Origin: Caulobacter endophyticus
GTDB taxonomy: Bacteria; Pseudomonadota; Alphaproteobacteria; Caulobacterales; Caulobacteraceae
Assembly: GCF_003116815.1 (NCBI RefSeq)
Contig: NZ_QDKQ01000077.1
Span: forward strand, 62,001 to 126,000
Length of the DNA stretch: 64,000 nt
Direction: 5' to 3'
Position numbers and translations under genes: made by a program. The notes beneath the pieces are model-generated. The model was not told the DNA's origin, ran no database searches, and worked only from the letters and a program-made list of their open reading frames with translations. This document shows positions 1 to 8,202 of the stretch, one piece after another (the stretch's first letter is position 1; each line of letters opens with the position of its first letter).

Positions 1-1224
1 TTCCTCGCCGCGCGTCCCGATTTCGCCCCGGCCGGCGATCGCGCCGAGGTCGTCGCGGTGTCGGCCCGCTCCAAGTCGCGCCCGCGCACGGTCGATATCT
101 CGGGCCTGGAATGGTTCGACGATCCGGTGGCCCTGGCCAGCTCGCCCAATGTCGATCTGTTCGTCGAACTGGTCGGCGGCAGCGACGGCCCGGCCAAGGC
201 CGCCGTCGAGGCGGCTCTGAAGCTGGGCAAGCCGGTGGTCACCGCCAACAAGGCCCTGATCGCCGAGCATGGCGCCGAACTGGCCGCCCTGGCCGAGGCC
301 AACAACGTCCCGCTGCTGTTCGAGGCCGCCGTCATGGGCGGCACCCCGGCGGTGAAGATGCTGCGCGAGGCCATGGTCGGCGACGACGTCGTCTCGGTGG
401 CCGGCATCCTCAACGGCACCTGCAACTACATCCTCTCGGAGATGGAGAAGACCGGCCGCGACTTCGCAGACGTGCTGCGCGAGGCCCAGGCGCTGGGCTA
501 CGCCGAGGCCGATCCGACCATGGACGTCGGCGGCTTCGACGCCGGCCACAAGATCACCATCCTGGCCGCCCTGGCCTTCGGTTGCGCGCCCAACTACGAG
601 GCCGCCGAGATCGAGGGCATCAGCGAGGTCGAGCTGCTCGACATCAAGCTGGCCAAGGATCTCGGCTACCGTATCAAGCTGATCGCCGGCACCTCCAAGA
701 CCGAGGGCGGCGTGGCCGTGAAGGTCCATCCGACCCTGATCCCGCTGGAGCACCCGCTGGCCCAGGCCGGCGGCGCCCTGAACGCCCTCTTCATCGAGGG
801 CACGCGGATCGGCCGCATCTTCATCCAGGGGCCGGGTGCGGGCGCTGGCCCCACGGCCGCCGCCGTCGCCGCCGACATAGCCGACGTGATGACCAAGGCC
901 GTGCGCCCTGTGTTCCAGGCGCCGGCCGGCGCGCTGAAGCCGTTCGTGGCCGTCGATCCGGCCAAGTCGGTGGGCAAGGCCTATCTGCGGATCATGGTCC
1001 GCGACGTGCCCGGCGCCATCGCCGCCATCTCCGAAACCCTGGCCGAATGCGGCGTGTCGATCGACGCCTTCCTGCAGAAGCCTGTCGAAGGAGCGGGCGG
1101 CGTGCCGATCGTGCTCGTCACCCATGCGACTCCGGAATCCAAGCTGCTCGACGCGATTAGCCGCATCGAAAAGCTGCAGGCCGTGCTAGAGCGTCCCCGT
1201 CTTCTGCGCGTCGCGCGCAGCTAG
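1..1224 (+). CDS. hom: Homoserine dehydrogenase, 5'-truncated by the window edge
   Basis: Reduces aspartate semialdehyde to homoserine in the threonine/methionine branch of aspartate metabolism. The frame is open from base 1, so the true start and most of the NAD-binding Rossmann fold lie left of the window. Visible parts are the end of the NAD domain (VTANKALIAEHG), the catalytic homoserine dehydrogenase domain with the NGTCNYILSEME signature, and a C-terminal ACT domain (about the last 80 residues) typical of the feedback-regulated form. An ATG-like internal start would discard family sequence, so the gene is called as partial. glpX follows 73 bp downstream on the same strand with no visible terminator, so they may be co-transcribed. 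Confidence 0.97.
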   Translation, partial: FLAARPDFAPAGDRAEVVAVSARSKSRPRTVDISGLEWFDDPVALASSPNVDLFVELVGGSDGPAKAAVEAALKLGKPVVTANKALIAEHGAELAALAEANNVPLLFEAAVMGGTPAVKMLREAMVGDDVVSVAGILNGTCNYILSEMEKTGRDFADVLREAQALGYAEADPTMDVGGFDAGHKITILAALAFGCAPNYEAAEIEGISEVELLDIKLAKDLGYRIKLIAGTSKTEGGVAVKVHPTLIPLEHPLAQAGGALNALFIEGTRIGRIFIQGPGAGAGPTAAAVAADIADVMTKAVRPVFQAPAGALKPFVAVDPAKSVGKAYLRIMVRDVPGAIAAISETLAECGVSIDAFLQKPVEGAGGVPIVLVTHATPESKLLDAISRIEKLQAVLERPRLLRVARS

Positions 1225-1297
1225 AGATCACCGAATAGAGTGGTCCAGGTGCTGAAGACATTGGGAAATTAGCCTCGCCACGGGCTGGGAGACACTG

Positions 1298-2248
1298 ATG
1301 AGTTCGAACACCCTGGACCGCTCTCTGGTCCTGGATGCGGTCCGCGTGACCGAAGCCGCCGCCATCGCGTCGTGGACCATGGTCGGCCGGGGTGACGAAA
1401 TGGCCGCCGATCAGGCCGCGGTCGACGCCATGCGCAACGCGCTGAACGACCTCAATATCGACGGCGAGATCGTCATTGGCGAGGGCGAGCGCGACGAGGC
1501 GCCGATGCTCTACATCGGCGAGAAAGTGGGCCGCGGCGGCCCGACCGTCGACATCGCGCTCGACCCGCTGGAAGGCACGACCCTGACGGCCAAGGCCATG
1601 CCCAACGCCCTGGCGGTGATGGCCTGGGCGCCCAAGGGCACCCTCCTGAACGCCCCCGACACCTACATGGACAAGATCGCCTGCGGTCCGGGCTATCCGG
1701 CCGGGGTGATCGATCTCGACAAGTCGCCGGCCGACAACGTCAGGGCGCTGGCCGCCGCCAAGGGCGTCGAGCCCTCTCAGGTCACCGTCTGCGTGCTGGA
1801 CCGTCCGCGCCACGCCGAGATCATCGCCTCGGTCCGTTCGGTGGGCGCGCGGGTCAACCTGATCACCGACGGCGACGTTGCGGGCGTCATCAACACCGCC
1901 GATCCGTCGACCGGCATCGACCTCTATCTCGGCTCCGGCGGCGCGCCTGAAGGCGTGCTGGCCTGCGCGGCGCTGAAGTGCGTCGGCGGCCAGTTCCAGG
2001 GGCGGCTGATCTTCCGCAACGCCGATGAGCGCGCGCGCGCCTCCCGCTGGGGCGTCACCGAGTTCGACAAGAAGTACGATCTGCACGAGATCGTCCGCTC
2101 GGACGCCATCTTCGCCGCGACCGGCGTCACCTCCGGCGCCCTGCTGGACGGCGTGGGCTTCAAGGACGGCTTCGTCCACACCCACAGCCTGGTGATGAAT
2201 TCCTCGACCGGGGCCGTGCGCGAAGTGCGCATGAAGCGCCGGGTCTAG
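1298..2248 (+). CDS. glpX: Class II fructose-1,6-bisphosphatase (GlpX)
   Basis: Hydrolyses fructose-1,6-bisphosphate to fructose-6-phosphate in gluconeogenesis; some GlpX proteins also accept sedoheptulose bisphosphate. The 316-residue protein has the family length and the metal/phosphate motif ALDPLEGTTLT near residue 88, plus the LGSGGAPEGVLA loop. The ATG lies downstream of a GGGAG-containing leader. It sits between hom and a class I enzyme that catalyses the same reaction, which is unusual and noted among the findings. Confidence 0.96.
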   Translation: MSSNTLDRSLVLDAVRVTEAAAIASWTMVGRGDEMAADQAAVDAMRNALNDLNIDGEIVIGEGERDEAPMLYIGEKVGRGGPTVDIALDPLEGTTLTAKAMPNALAVMAWAPKGTLLNAPDTYMDKIACGPGYPAGVIDLDKSPADNVRALAAAKGVEPSQVTVCVLDRPRHAEIIASVRSVGARVNLITDGDVAGVINTADPSTGIDLYLGSGGAPEGVLACAALKCVGGQFQGRLIFRNADERARASRWGVTEFDKKYDLHEIVRSDAIFAATGVTSGALLDGVGFKDGFVHTHSLVMNSSTGAVREVRMKRRV

Positions 2249-2370
2249 GCTTTCTGGGGCCGGCATTCGCCGCCAGCCCGTTCCCGCCCGTAATATTGTC
2301 GTACTAGTCTGCGAGTCGCTCGCGCCGCGGCGACTTCTCGCCGCCCCGTACAGTCCGAGGCTCTATCTCC

Positions 2371-3348
2371 ATGACCGCCCTGATCGATCTCGCCAGCCAC
2401 CTCGCCGGCGATCCCTCCAGCCCCGCGGTCAAGACCGTCGTCACGCAAATCGCCGCCGCCTGCGTCCGCATCAGTCGCGTGGTGGCCGGCGGAGCGATCC
2501 TGGGCAATCTCGGCGCGGCCGGGATCACCAACGTCCAGGACGAAGAGCAGAAGAAGCTCGACATCCTGACCAACGACTTGCTGAGCGACGCCCTGAAGGC
2601 CTGCGAGCCGGTCGCCGGCATCGCCTCGGAAGAGCTCGAACACGTCGAGACCACGGGCCGCCAGGGCGGCTATCTGGTCACCTTCGATCCGCTCGACGGC
2701 TCCAGCAACATCGACGTCAACGTCTCGGTCGGCACCATCTTCTCGATCCTGCCCGCGCCGGAAGGCCGCGGCCCGGAAGAGGCCGACTTCCTGCAGCCTG
2801 GCCGCCATCAGGTCGGCGCCGGCTATGCCGTCTACGGCCCGCAGACCATGCTGGTTTTCACCCTGACGTCGGGCGTCGTGGGCTTCACCCTGTCGGCCGA
2901 CGACAAGTGGCTCCTGACCCATGCCGCCTCGACCATTCCGGCCGACACCGCCGAGTTCGCCATCAACATGTCGAACCAGCGCCACTGGGCGCCGCCGATC
3001 CGCCGCTATGTCGATGGCTGCCTGGCGGGCAAGGAGGGACCCAGGGCCAAGAACTTCAACATGCGCTGGGTGGCCTCGATGGTCGCCGACGTGCACCGCA
3101 TCCTGATGCGCGGCGGCATCTTCATGTACCCGTGGGACGCCCGCGAGCCGGGCAAGCCGGGCAAGCTGCGCCTGATGTACGAGGCCAATCCGATGGCCCT
3201 GATCGTCGAGCGCGCGGGCGGCAAGGCCACCGACGGCGTCACGCCGATCCTCGACCTGGCACCCAGCAAGCTGCACCAGCGCGTGCCGGTGGTGCTGGGC
3301 TCGGCCAACGAAGTGGATCAGGTCGCTCGGGAAACGGCGGCCGGCTGA
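2371..3348 (+). CDS. fbp: Class I fructose-1,6-bisphosphatase
   Basis: Catalyses the same reaction as the upstream GlpX protein but belongs to the unrelated class I (sugar phosphatase) family. The class I metal-binding signature FDPLDGSSNIDVNVSVGTIF lies around residues 105-125, and the glycine-rich phosphate loop and the C-terminal GGKATDG segment follow. At 325 residues it is full length. A strong rho-independent terminator begins eight bases after the stop codon and closes this transcription unit. Confidence 0.96.
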   Translation: MTALIDLASHLAGDPSSPAVKTVVTQIAAACVRISRVVAGGAILGNLGAAGITNVQDEEQKKLDILTNDLLSDALKACEPVAGIASEELEHVETTGRQGGYLVTFDPLDGSSNIDVNVSVGTIFSILPAPEGRGPEEADFLQPGRHQVGAGYAVYGPQTMLVFTLTSGVVGFTLSADDKWLLTHAASTIPADTAEFAINMSNQRHWAPPIRRYVDGCLAGKEGPRAKNFNMRWVASMVADVHRILMRGGIFMYPWDAREPGKPGKLRLMYEANPMALIVERAGGKATDGVTPILDLAPSKLHQRVPVVLGSANEVDQVARETAAG

Positions 3349-3355
3349 TGATGCG

Positions 3356-3384
3356 ACGCCCTCTCCGAAAGGAGGGGGCGTTTT
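3356..3384 (+). terminator. Rho-independent terminator after fbp
   Basis: An 11-bp stem (3356-3366 with 3371-3381, one G-U pair) closes a GAAA tetraloop and runs into TTTT. It separates fbp from the convergent membrane-protein gene. Confidence 0.8.
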
Positions 3385-3386
3385 CG

Positions 3387-3983
3387 TCAGCGAGCGCGCG
3401 CCTGCTTCGAGCGCAGGACGGTCGCGGTCGCCAGGATCGAGCCGATCAGCACCAGTTCGCCCGCATTGCCGAGCCAGAACACGCCGCTGCCGGCGCTGCC
3501 GAACATCGCCAGGGCGCCCAGGCACAGCCACGGCACGCCCGCGCGCCGCCACAGCAGAGCGCCGACCCCGATCAGCACCAGCACCGTCACGATCGACGGG
3601 ATAGGCGGGCTGGCGGCCGCATGGGCGTAGCGCAGCGTGCCGCCGTATTCCTTGAGCACCAGGTTCAGGTGAAAGATCTCGGTATAGGCGCCGAGCGCGA
3701 CCAGAGCCGCGGTCAGGATCCACACCCAGGCGCGTAGGCGCAGTCCGGCGATCCAGAACACGATCGGGATCAGCAGCGGCGTCAGAAGACCATGCGCGAC
3801 ATAGCGCGGCACCGACAGGCCGATGAGCAGGTCGCCCGCGCCGACCAGGGCCCCAGCGGCGATGATGGCGTTGTCCCAGCACAGCGCCAGGATGATCACC
3901 GTCAGCGGCCAGATGCGAAGCGAGGCCGCATACGCGCCGGCGGCCAGCATGCCCGCCGCCATCAGCCAGAACACGAGGGTCAT
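3387..3983 (-). CDS. Multi-pass membrane protein of unknown function
   Basis: The 198-residue product is almost entirely hydrophobic, with about seven predicted membrane segments separated by short loops, and no catalytic motif I recognise. I chose the ATG at 3983 because it starts directly at the first membrane segment and has a GGAG-like site upstream; the longer open frame to 4166 adds an arginine-rich, unlikely N terminus that runs antisense into the recJ leader. It is convergent with fbp and divergent from recJ. I cannot name its family. Confidence 0.72.
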   Translation of the reverse strand: MTLVFWLMAAGMLAAGAYAASLRIWPLTVIILALCWDNAIIAAGALVGAGDLLIGLSVPRYVAHGLLTPLLIPIVFWIAGLRLRAWVWILTAALVALGAYTEIFHLNLVLKEYGGTLRYAHAAASPPIPSIVTVLVLIGVGALLWRRAGVPWLCLGALAMFGSAGSGVFWLGNAGELVLIGSILATATVLRSKQARAR

Positions 3984-4200
3984 CACGAGGGCGCTCCGTC
4001 CGATTCGCTGTCTTTGTGAGTTCCAGAAACTAGAGCCGCCAAGATCGCCGGCGACGGCGATCCGCAAACTCGTCGCCACACGGTCAGCTCTTGCCTTGGG
4101 ACGTCCGTTTTCGCCGCATCGCCGTGTCATGGATCGAATCCCGTAAAGGCGATAGGGTCGCCCCATGCTCCAAGACGCTGATTTCAGGCTGGTTTAGCCC

Positions 4201-6021
4201 ATGGCCGCCGACGGTCACGCCGTTCCCGCCGCCGCCGAGGTCTTTCTCGACGTCGAGCGCTCGCTGTCGGGACGCGCATGGCGCGAGCGTCCCGCCGACG
4301 CCGCCGTCGCCCGCGACATAGCCCGCCTGCACGGCCTTTCCGAACCCCTGGCCCGCGCCCTGGCCGCGCGGGGGATCACGCTCGACGGCGCGCGCGACTA
4401 TCTGCAGCCGACCCTGAAGTCGCTGTTCCCCGACCCGTCCAGCTTCACCGACATGGACAGGGCCGCCGAAATCCTGATCGACGCCCTCGTGCAGGGCCGG
4501 CCGACCATGGTGTTCGCCGACTACGACGTCGACGGCGCCACCAGCGCCGCCCAGTTGGTGCGCTGGTTCCGGCACATGGGCGTCGAGCTGCCGATCTACA
4601 TTCCCGACCGCCTGACGGAGGGCTATGGGCCAAGCCCGGCGGCCTTCAAGACCATTCGCGAAACCGGTGCGGAACTGGTCGTCACGCTCGACTGCGGCGC
4701 GGCCGCCTATGACGCCATCGCCAGCGCCGCGACGATCGGCCTGGAGGTCGTCGTCATCGACCACCACCTGATGCGGGAAGACCCGCCGGCCGCCGCCGCC
4801 GTGGTCAATCCGAACCGTCCGGGCTGCCAGAGCGGGCAGGGCGTGCTGGCCGCGGCCGGCGTCACCTTCGTGCTGCTGGTCGCCCTCAACCGCGAGGCCC
4901 GCAAGCGCGGCCTGTTCGGCGAGGATCGGCGCGAGCCCGATCTTCGCCAGTGGCTGGACCTGACAGCCCTGGGCGAGGTTTGCGACGTCACCCAGCTGGT
5001 GGGCTTCAATCGCTCGCTGACGGCCACGGGCCTGCGGGTGATGTCCAACTGGGCCAATCCGGGCCTGAAGGCCCTGCTTGAGGTCGCCAAGGGGCAGGGA
5101 GCGGCCAGCGTCTTCCATGCCGGCTTTATTCTTGGGCCGAGAATCAACGCCGGAGGCCGGATCGGTCGCTCCGACCTTGGGGCGCGCCTTCTTTCCACTG
5201 ACGATCCGCTGGAGGCCCAGGCCCTGGCCGAGGAGCTCGACGAGCTCAACACCGAGCGCAAGGCCGTCGAGGCCGCCGTGGTCGAGGAGGCCGTGGCGAT
5301 TCTCGAACGCAGCAGCAACTTCGATCCGAACGCTCCGGTGATCGTGGTGGCGGGCGACGACTGGCACCCGGGCGTGGTCGGCATCGTCGCCAGCCGCCTG
5401 CGCGAGCGCTATCGCAAGCCCACCCTGGTCATCGGAATCGACCGGGCGGCGGGAATCGCCAAGGGCTCGGGCCGCTCGCAGCCGGGCGTGAATCTGGGCC
5501 GGGCCGTGCAGGCCGCCTTCGAGGCCGGCATACTGATGGCCGGTGGCGGACATGCCATGGCCGCCGGCCTGACCGTGCGCCCCGATTCGATTCCCGAGTT
5601 GCGCGCCTTTCTGGAGGAGGCCCTGGCGGGCGAGATGGAGGCCGTAGGAGCCGAGTCGGTCGAGGTCGACGCCCTCGTGCAGCCTCGCGCCGCCAATCGC
5701 GGCCTCTGGAGCGAGTTCCAGCAGATGGCCCCGTTCGGCCCGGGCAATGTCGAGCCGACCTTCGCCCTGGCCAGCGTGCGGCCCGAGCGTGTCATGGCCC
5801 TGCGCGGCGGCCACGTGCGAGTCGACCTCGTCGGCCCCTCCGGCGACCGCATCAAGGCCGTGTCCTGGCGCTCGGCCGAGACCGATCTTGGTCGCAGGCT
5901 GCTGGCGGGCGGGGGCGCGCTGCACGTCGTCGGCCGACTGAAACCCGACGATTACATGGGTCGGGAAGGGGTCCAGCTGGAGATCGAGGACGCCGCGGAT
6001 CCCCGCATGTGGACGGAATAA
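4201..6021 (+). CDS. recJ: Single-stranded-DNA-specific 5'-3' exonuclease RecJ
   Basis: Degrades single-stranded DNA 5' to 3' in recombinational repair (RecF pathway), mismatch repair and base-excision repair. The 606-residue protein contains the DHH-domain motifs VFADYDVDGATS (about residue 104) and DHHLMRED (about 187), and the DHHA1 motif GGGHAMAAG (about 447), followed by an OB-fold-like C-terminal part. All DHH metal-ligand motifs are present, so it should be active. It is transcribed toward the tRNA-Glu pair with no clear terminator in between. Confidence 0.97.
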   Translation: MAADGHAVPAAAEVFLDVERSLSGRAWRERPADAAVARDIARLHGLSEPLARALAARGITLDGARDYLQPTLKSLFPDPSSFTDMDRAAEILIDALVQGRPTMVFADYDVDGATSAAQLVRWFRHMGVELPIYIPDRLTEGYGPSPAAFKTIRETGAELVVTLDCGAAAYDAIASAATIGLEVVVIDHHLMREDPPAAAAVVNPNRPGCQSGQGVLAAAGVTFVLLVALNREARKRGLFGEDRREPDLRQWLDLTALGEVCDVTQLVGFNRSLTATGLRVMSNWANPGLKALLEVAKGQGAASVFHAGFILGPRINAGGRIGRSDLGARLLSTDDPLEAQALAEELDELNTERKAVEAAVVEEAVAILERSSNFDPNAPVIVVAGDDWHPGVVGIVASRLRERYRKPTLVIGIDRAAGIAKGSGRSQPGVNLGRAVQAAFEAGILMAGGGHAMAAGLTVRPDSIPELRAFLEEALAGEMEAVGAESVEVDALVQPRAANRGLWSEFQQMAPFGPGNVEPTFALASVRPERVMALRGGHVRVDLVGPSGDRIKAVSWRSAETDLGRRLLAGGGALHVVGRLKPDDYMGREGVQLEIEDAADPRMWTE

Positions 6022-6090
6022 AAAAATCGCATCTGACCGCTTGCGCTCTCCGGGGAGCCTTTGTATATCCCCGGCTCCTCGCGGCGACGC

Positions 6091-6165
6091 GGTCCCTTCG
6101 TCTATCGGTTAGGACGCCAGATTTTCAATCTGGAGAGAGGGGTTCGACTCCCCTAGGGACTGCCA
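6091..6165 (+). tRNA. tRNA-Glu (anticodon TTC), copy 1
   Basis: Full cloverleaf of 75 bases ending in an encoded CCA. The anticodon loop is TTTTCAA with a 5-bp AGAT/ATCT-type stem, and the T arm reads GGGGTTCGACTCCCC. The acceptor stem GGTCCCT/AGGGACT starts with a G-U pair. Confidence 0.96.
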
Positions 6166-6223
6166 GTCGCGAGGCGTCTACTTTTGAACTACTGCGGATT
6201 ATCTTGCTTCTACGAAGCTTAGT

Positions 6224-6298
6224 GGTCCCTTCGTCTATCGGTTAGGACGCCAGATTTTCAATCTGGAGAGAGGGGTTCGACTCCCCTAGGGACTGCCA
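6224..6298 (+). tRNA. tRNA-Glu (anticodon TTC), copy 2
   Basis: The 75-base gene is identical to the copy that ends 58 bases upstream, including the encoded CCA. The spacers flanking the two copies differ, so the duplication covers only the tRNA. Both copies are followed by one shared terminator. Confidence 0.96.
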
Positions 6299-6331
6299 AC
6301 CGCAGAGTTCAGAGTTTCCCATACGACACAG

Positions 6332-6360
6332 AAGGCGCGACTAAACGTCGCGCCTTTCGT
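6332..6360 (+). terminator. Rho-independent terminator after the tRNA-Glu pair
   Basis: A perfect 10-bp stem AAGGCGCGAC/GTCGCGCCTT with a 5-base loop (TAAAC) is followed by a short T-rich stretch. It sits 34 bases after the second tRNA-Glu. Confidence 0.8.
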
Positions 6361-6471
6361 ATTGCGCGCTCTCCACATCATTTGGCCATTGACGGCCATC
6401 CCTCCCCGAGAACAGTGTTATTCTTGTGGCGCTCGCTCCTTTGGGCTGTTTGGGCGAGCCAGAGGGGCGGA

Positions 6472-7062
6472 ATGTCTGGTTACGACTTGGATGCATCGGG
6501 CGTGCACGAAGATCTCGTGCGTATCAGCGGCCGTGTGAAATGGTTCGACGTCGGCAAGGGCTACGGCTTCATCGTTCCCGACGATCCGGGCCAGACCGGC
6601 CTGAAGGACGTCCTGCTTCACGTGACATCCCTGCGCAATTGCGGCCGTGAGTCGGCCCTCGAGGGCTCGGTCATCGTCTGCGACGTGGTCAAGCGGCCCA
6701 AGGGTTGGCAGGTCAGCGAGGTCGTGGACCTCGACGAGACTTCCGCGCCGTCGCCGCTGGAGCGTGCGCGCCGGACCTTCGACGAGGCCGCGCCCCGGCG
6801 CGACGGCCCGCGGGCCTTCGGCGGCGCGGCGCGCCAGTCGCTGACGCCGGCCGGTCCGCCCGAGCGGGCCAAGGTCAAGTGGTTCAACCGAACCAAGGGC
6901 TATGGTTTCGTCGTCCGGGACGAGGCGCCTGGCGACATCTTCGTGCATATCGAGACCCTGCGTCGCGGCGGGCTGGAGGATCTCCAGCCGGGCGACGACG
7001 TGATGGTTCGGTTCGCCCAAGGACCCAAAGGCCTGGTGGTCGCCGAGATCACCGGCGCTTGA
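6472..7062 (+). CDS. Double cold-shock-domain protein (CspD type)
   Basis: Single-stranded nucleic-acid-binding protein of 196 residues with two cold-shock domains. The first (about 15-85) carries GRVKWFDVGKGYGFIVPDD and the second (about 130-195) carries AKVKWFNRTKGYGFVVRDE. Both retain the RNP1 (KGYGFI/V) aromatic residues, and a proline- and arginine-rich linker joins them. The ATG at 6472 is preceded by an AGAGGGGCGG site and follows a roughly 100-base leader. Two-domain proteins of this type are known in Caulobacter and relatives, where they act in stationary phase; that role is inferred here. Confidence 0.92.
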   Translation: MSGYDLDASGVHEDLVRISGRVKWFDVGKGYGFIVPDDPGQTGLKDVLLHVTSLRNCGRESALEGSVIVCDVVKRPKGWQVSEVVDLDETSAPSPLERARRTFDEAAPRRDGPRAFGGAARQSLTPAGPPERAKVKWFNRTKGYGFVVRDEAPGDIFVHIETLRRGGLEDLQPGDDVMVRFAQGPKGLVVAEITGA

Positions 7063-7131
7063 GGCTGCTTTCCCGGCCTGCGAGAGGCGGGTAGGGTCTC
7101 CGTCGGTTTTCACGATCCTGGCGAGGCGCTC

Positions 7132-7614
7132 TTGGCCCTTCTCGACGATCTGCGGCGGCGTGACGCCTTAAGGCTTCTGGCGGGCGCTCCGCTGGCCCTA
7201 GGCGTCGCGGGGCGGGCCATGGCTGCATCTCCGCGCCTGGAGCCCCTGGAGATCGTCACCGGGCGCGGCGTCGCCCGATTCCAGGTCGAGATCGCCGCCA
7301 CCGAGGCCGAGCAACGCAAGGGGCTAATGTTCCGCAAGGTCCTGGCCCCGGATCGCGGCATGCTGTTCGTCTACCGGAAGCCGCAGCGCGCGGCCTTCTG
7401 GATGAAGAACACCTTGATCCCGCTAGACATTCTTTATATCGGCGCCGACGGCGGGATCCTGTCGATGGTCCGCAACGCCCGCCCGCACGACGAGATGCCG
7501 CTGCCGTCGGGCGGTCTCGTGCTGGGCGTGCTGGAAATCGCCGGGGGCAGGGCTGGGCAGTTGGGCGTGCTTCCCGGCGACCGTGTGCGCCACCGGATAT
7601 TCCCCAAGGGCTGA
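7132..7614 (+). CDS. DUF192 family secreted protein
   Basis: The 160-residue product begins with a twin-arginine-like signal (RRRDALRLLAGAPLALG, ending near AMAA) and then a DUF192 domain with the conserved KGLMFRKVLAPDRGMLFVY and FWMKNTLIPLDILYI motifs. The family is small, periplasmic and of uncertain function. The only start in frame that keeps the signal peptide is TTG at 7132, preceded by GGCGAGG. Confidence 0.88.
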   Translation: MALLDDLRRRDALRLLAGAPLALGVAGRAMAASPRLEPLEIVTGRGVARFQVEIAATEAEQRKGLMFRKVLAPDRGMLFVYRKPQRAAFWMKNTLIPLDILYIGADGGILSMVRNARPHDEMPLPSGGLVLGVLEIAGGRAGQLGVLPGDRVRHRIFPKG

Positions 7615-7690
7615 CTGTGTCGAAAATCGCGCCCGCGCAGGCTTGCGTTTCGACCCCAAAGCCGAGTAGGAGCAAGCCCTTGCTGGTGTC

Positions 7691-7767
7691 CGGAGCGTAG
7701 CGCAGCCTGGTAGCGCATCTGTTTTGGGAGCAGAGGGTCGCAGGTTCAAATCCTGCCGCTCCGACCA
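7691..7767 (+). tRNA. tRNA-Pro (anticodon TGG)
   Basis: Full 77-base cloverleaf with acceptor CGGAGCG/CGCTCCG, anticodon loop TTTTGGG reading TGG, T arm GCAGGTTCAAATCCTGC and encoded CCA. Confidence 0.96.
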
Positions 7768-7791
7768 TCGGCAAATCGTTTGGAGAGGCCC

Positions 7792-8097
7792 ATGCTCGCC
7801 CGCATCTATCGTCCCGCCAAGAACGCCATGCAGTCGGGCAAGGCCAAGACCAAGGACTGGGTGCTGGAATTCGAACCGGCCTCGGCCCGCAAGCCCGACC
7901 CTCTGATGGGGTGGACCCAGTCCAGCGACATGAACGGTCAGGTCCGCCTGACCTTTGAAACCCGCGACGAAGCCATCGCCTACGCCCAGCGCCACGAGAT
8001 CTCGTTCCAGCTGTTCGAACCGAAGGTTCCCAAGCGCATCATCAAGGCCTACGCCGACAACTTCGCGACCAACCGCAAGCAGCCCTGGACCCACTGA
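7792..8097 (+). CDS. NADH dehydrogenase (complex I) accessory subunit, NDUFS4 type
   Basis: The 101-residue protein matches the ETC complex I 18-kDa/NDUFS4 accessory family found in alphaproteobacteria and mitochondria. Diagnostic segments are ARIYRPAKNAMQSGKAKTKDW at the N terminus, the PLMGWTQSSDM core and a KAYADNFATNRKQPWTH tail. It is predicted to bind the peripheral arm of complex I on the cytoplasmic side. The ATG at 7792 has a GGAGAG site at the right distance. It is the last core gene before tRNA-Arg. Confidence 0.92.
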   Translation: MLARIYRPAKNAMQSGKAKTKDWVLEFEPASARKPDPLMGWTQSSDMNGQVRLTFETRDEAIAYAQRHEISFQLFEPKVPKRIIKAYADNFATNRKQPWTH

Positions 8098-8125
8098 GGG
8101 CCTCCCGGGCTAAGCCGGCCAGCGC

Positions 8126-8202
8126 GCGCCCTTAGCTCAGTTGGATAGAGCATTCGCCTTCTAAGCGAACGGTCGCAGGTTCGAATCCTGCAGGGCGCGC
8201 CA
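8126..8202 (+). tRNA. tRNA-Arg (anticodon TCT), probable ICE integration target
   Basis: Full 77-base cloverleaf: acceptor GCGCCCT/AGGGCGC, anticodon loop CTTCTAA reading TCT, T arm GCAGGTTCGAATCCTGC and encoded CCA. It looks identical or nearly so to the E. coli tRNA-Arg(TCT) 3' half as I remember it. The recombinase gene on the other strand ends inside this tRNA, at its anticodon loop. Confidence 0.96.
8161..8202. other. Candidate attachment (att) junction in the 3' half of tRNA-Arg
   Basis: Core genes end and ICE-type genes begin at this point, and the first mobile-element gene, a site-specific recombinase, runs into the tRNA. Elements that integrate in tRNA genes normally restore the 3' half of the gene, so the duplicated att core should be part or all of this 42-base stretch. 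The matching copy at the other end is not in the window. The exact crossover cannot be read from one junction. Confidence 0.55.

Noticed and set aside
1157..2266. Long minus-strand frame under glpX, and similar long frames under recJ, relaxase and ParB
   Set aside because: Shadows of real genes: low-complexity His/Arg/Gly/Asp composition and full overlap with recognised families.
6009..6245. Open frame across the first tRNA-Glu
   Set aside because: It reads through a tRNA gene and is a chance frame in GC-rich DNA.
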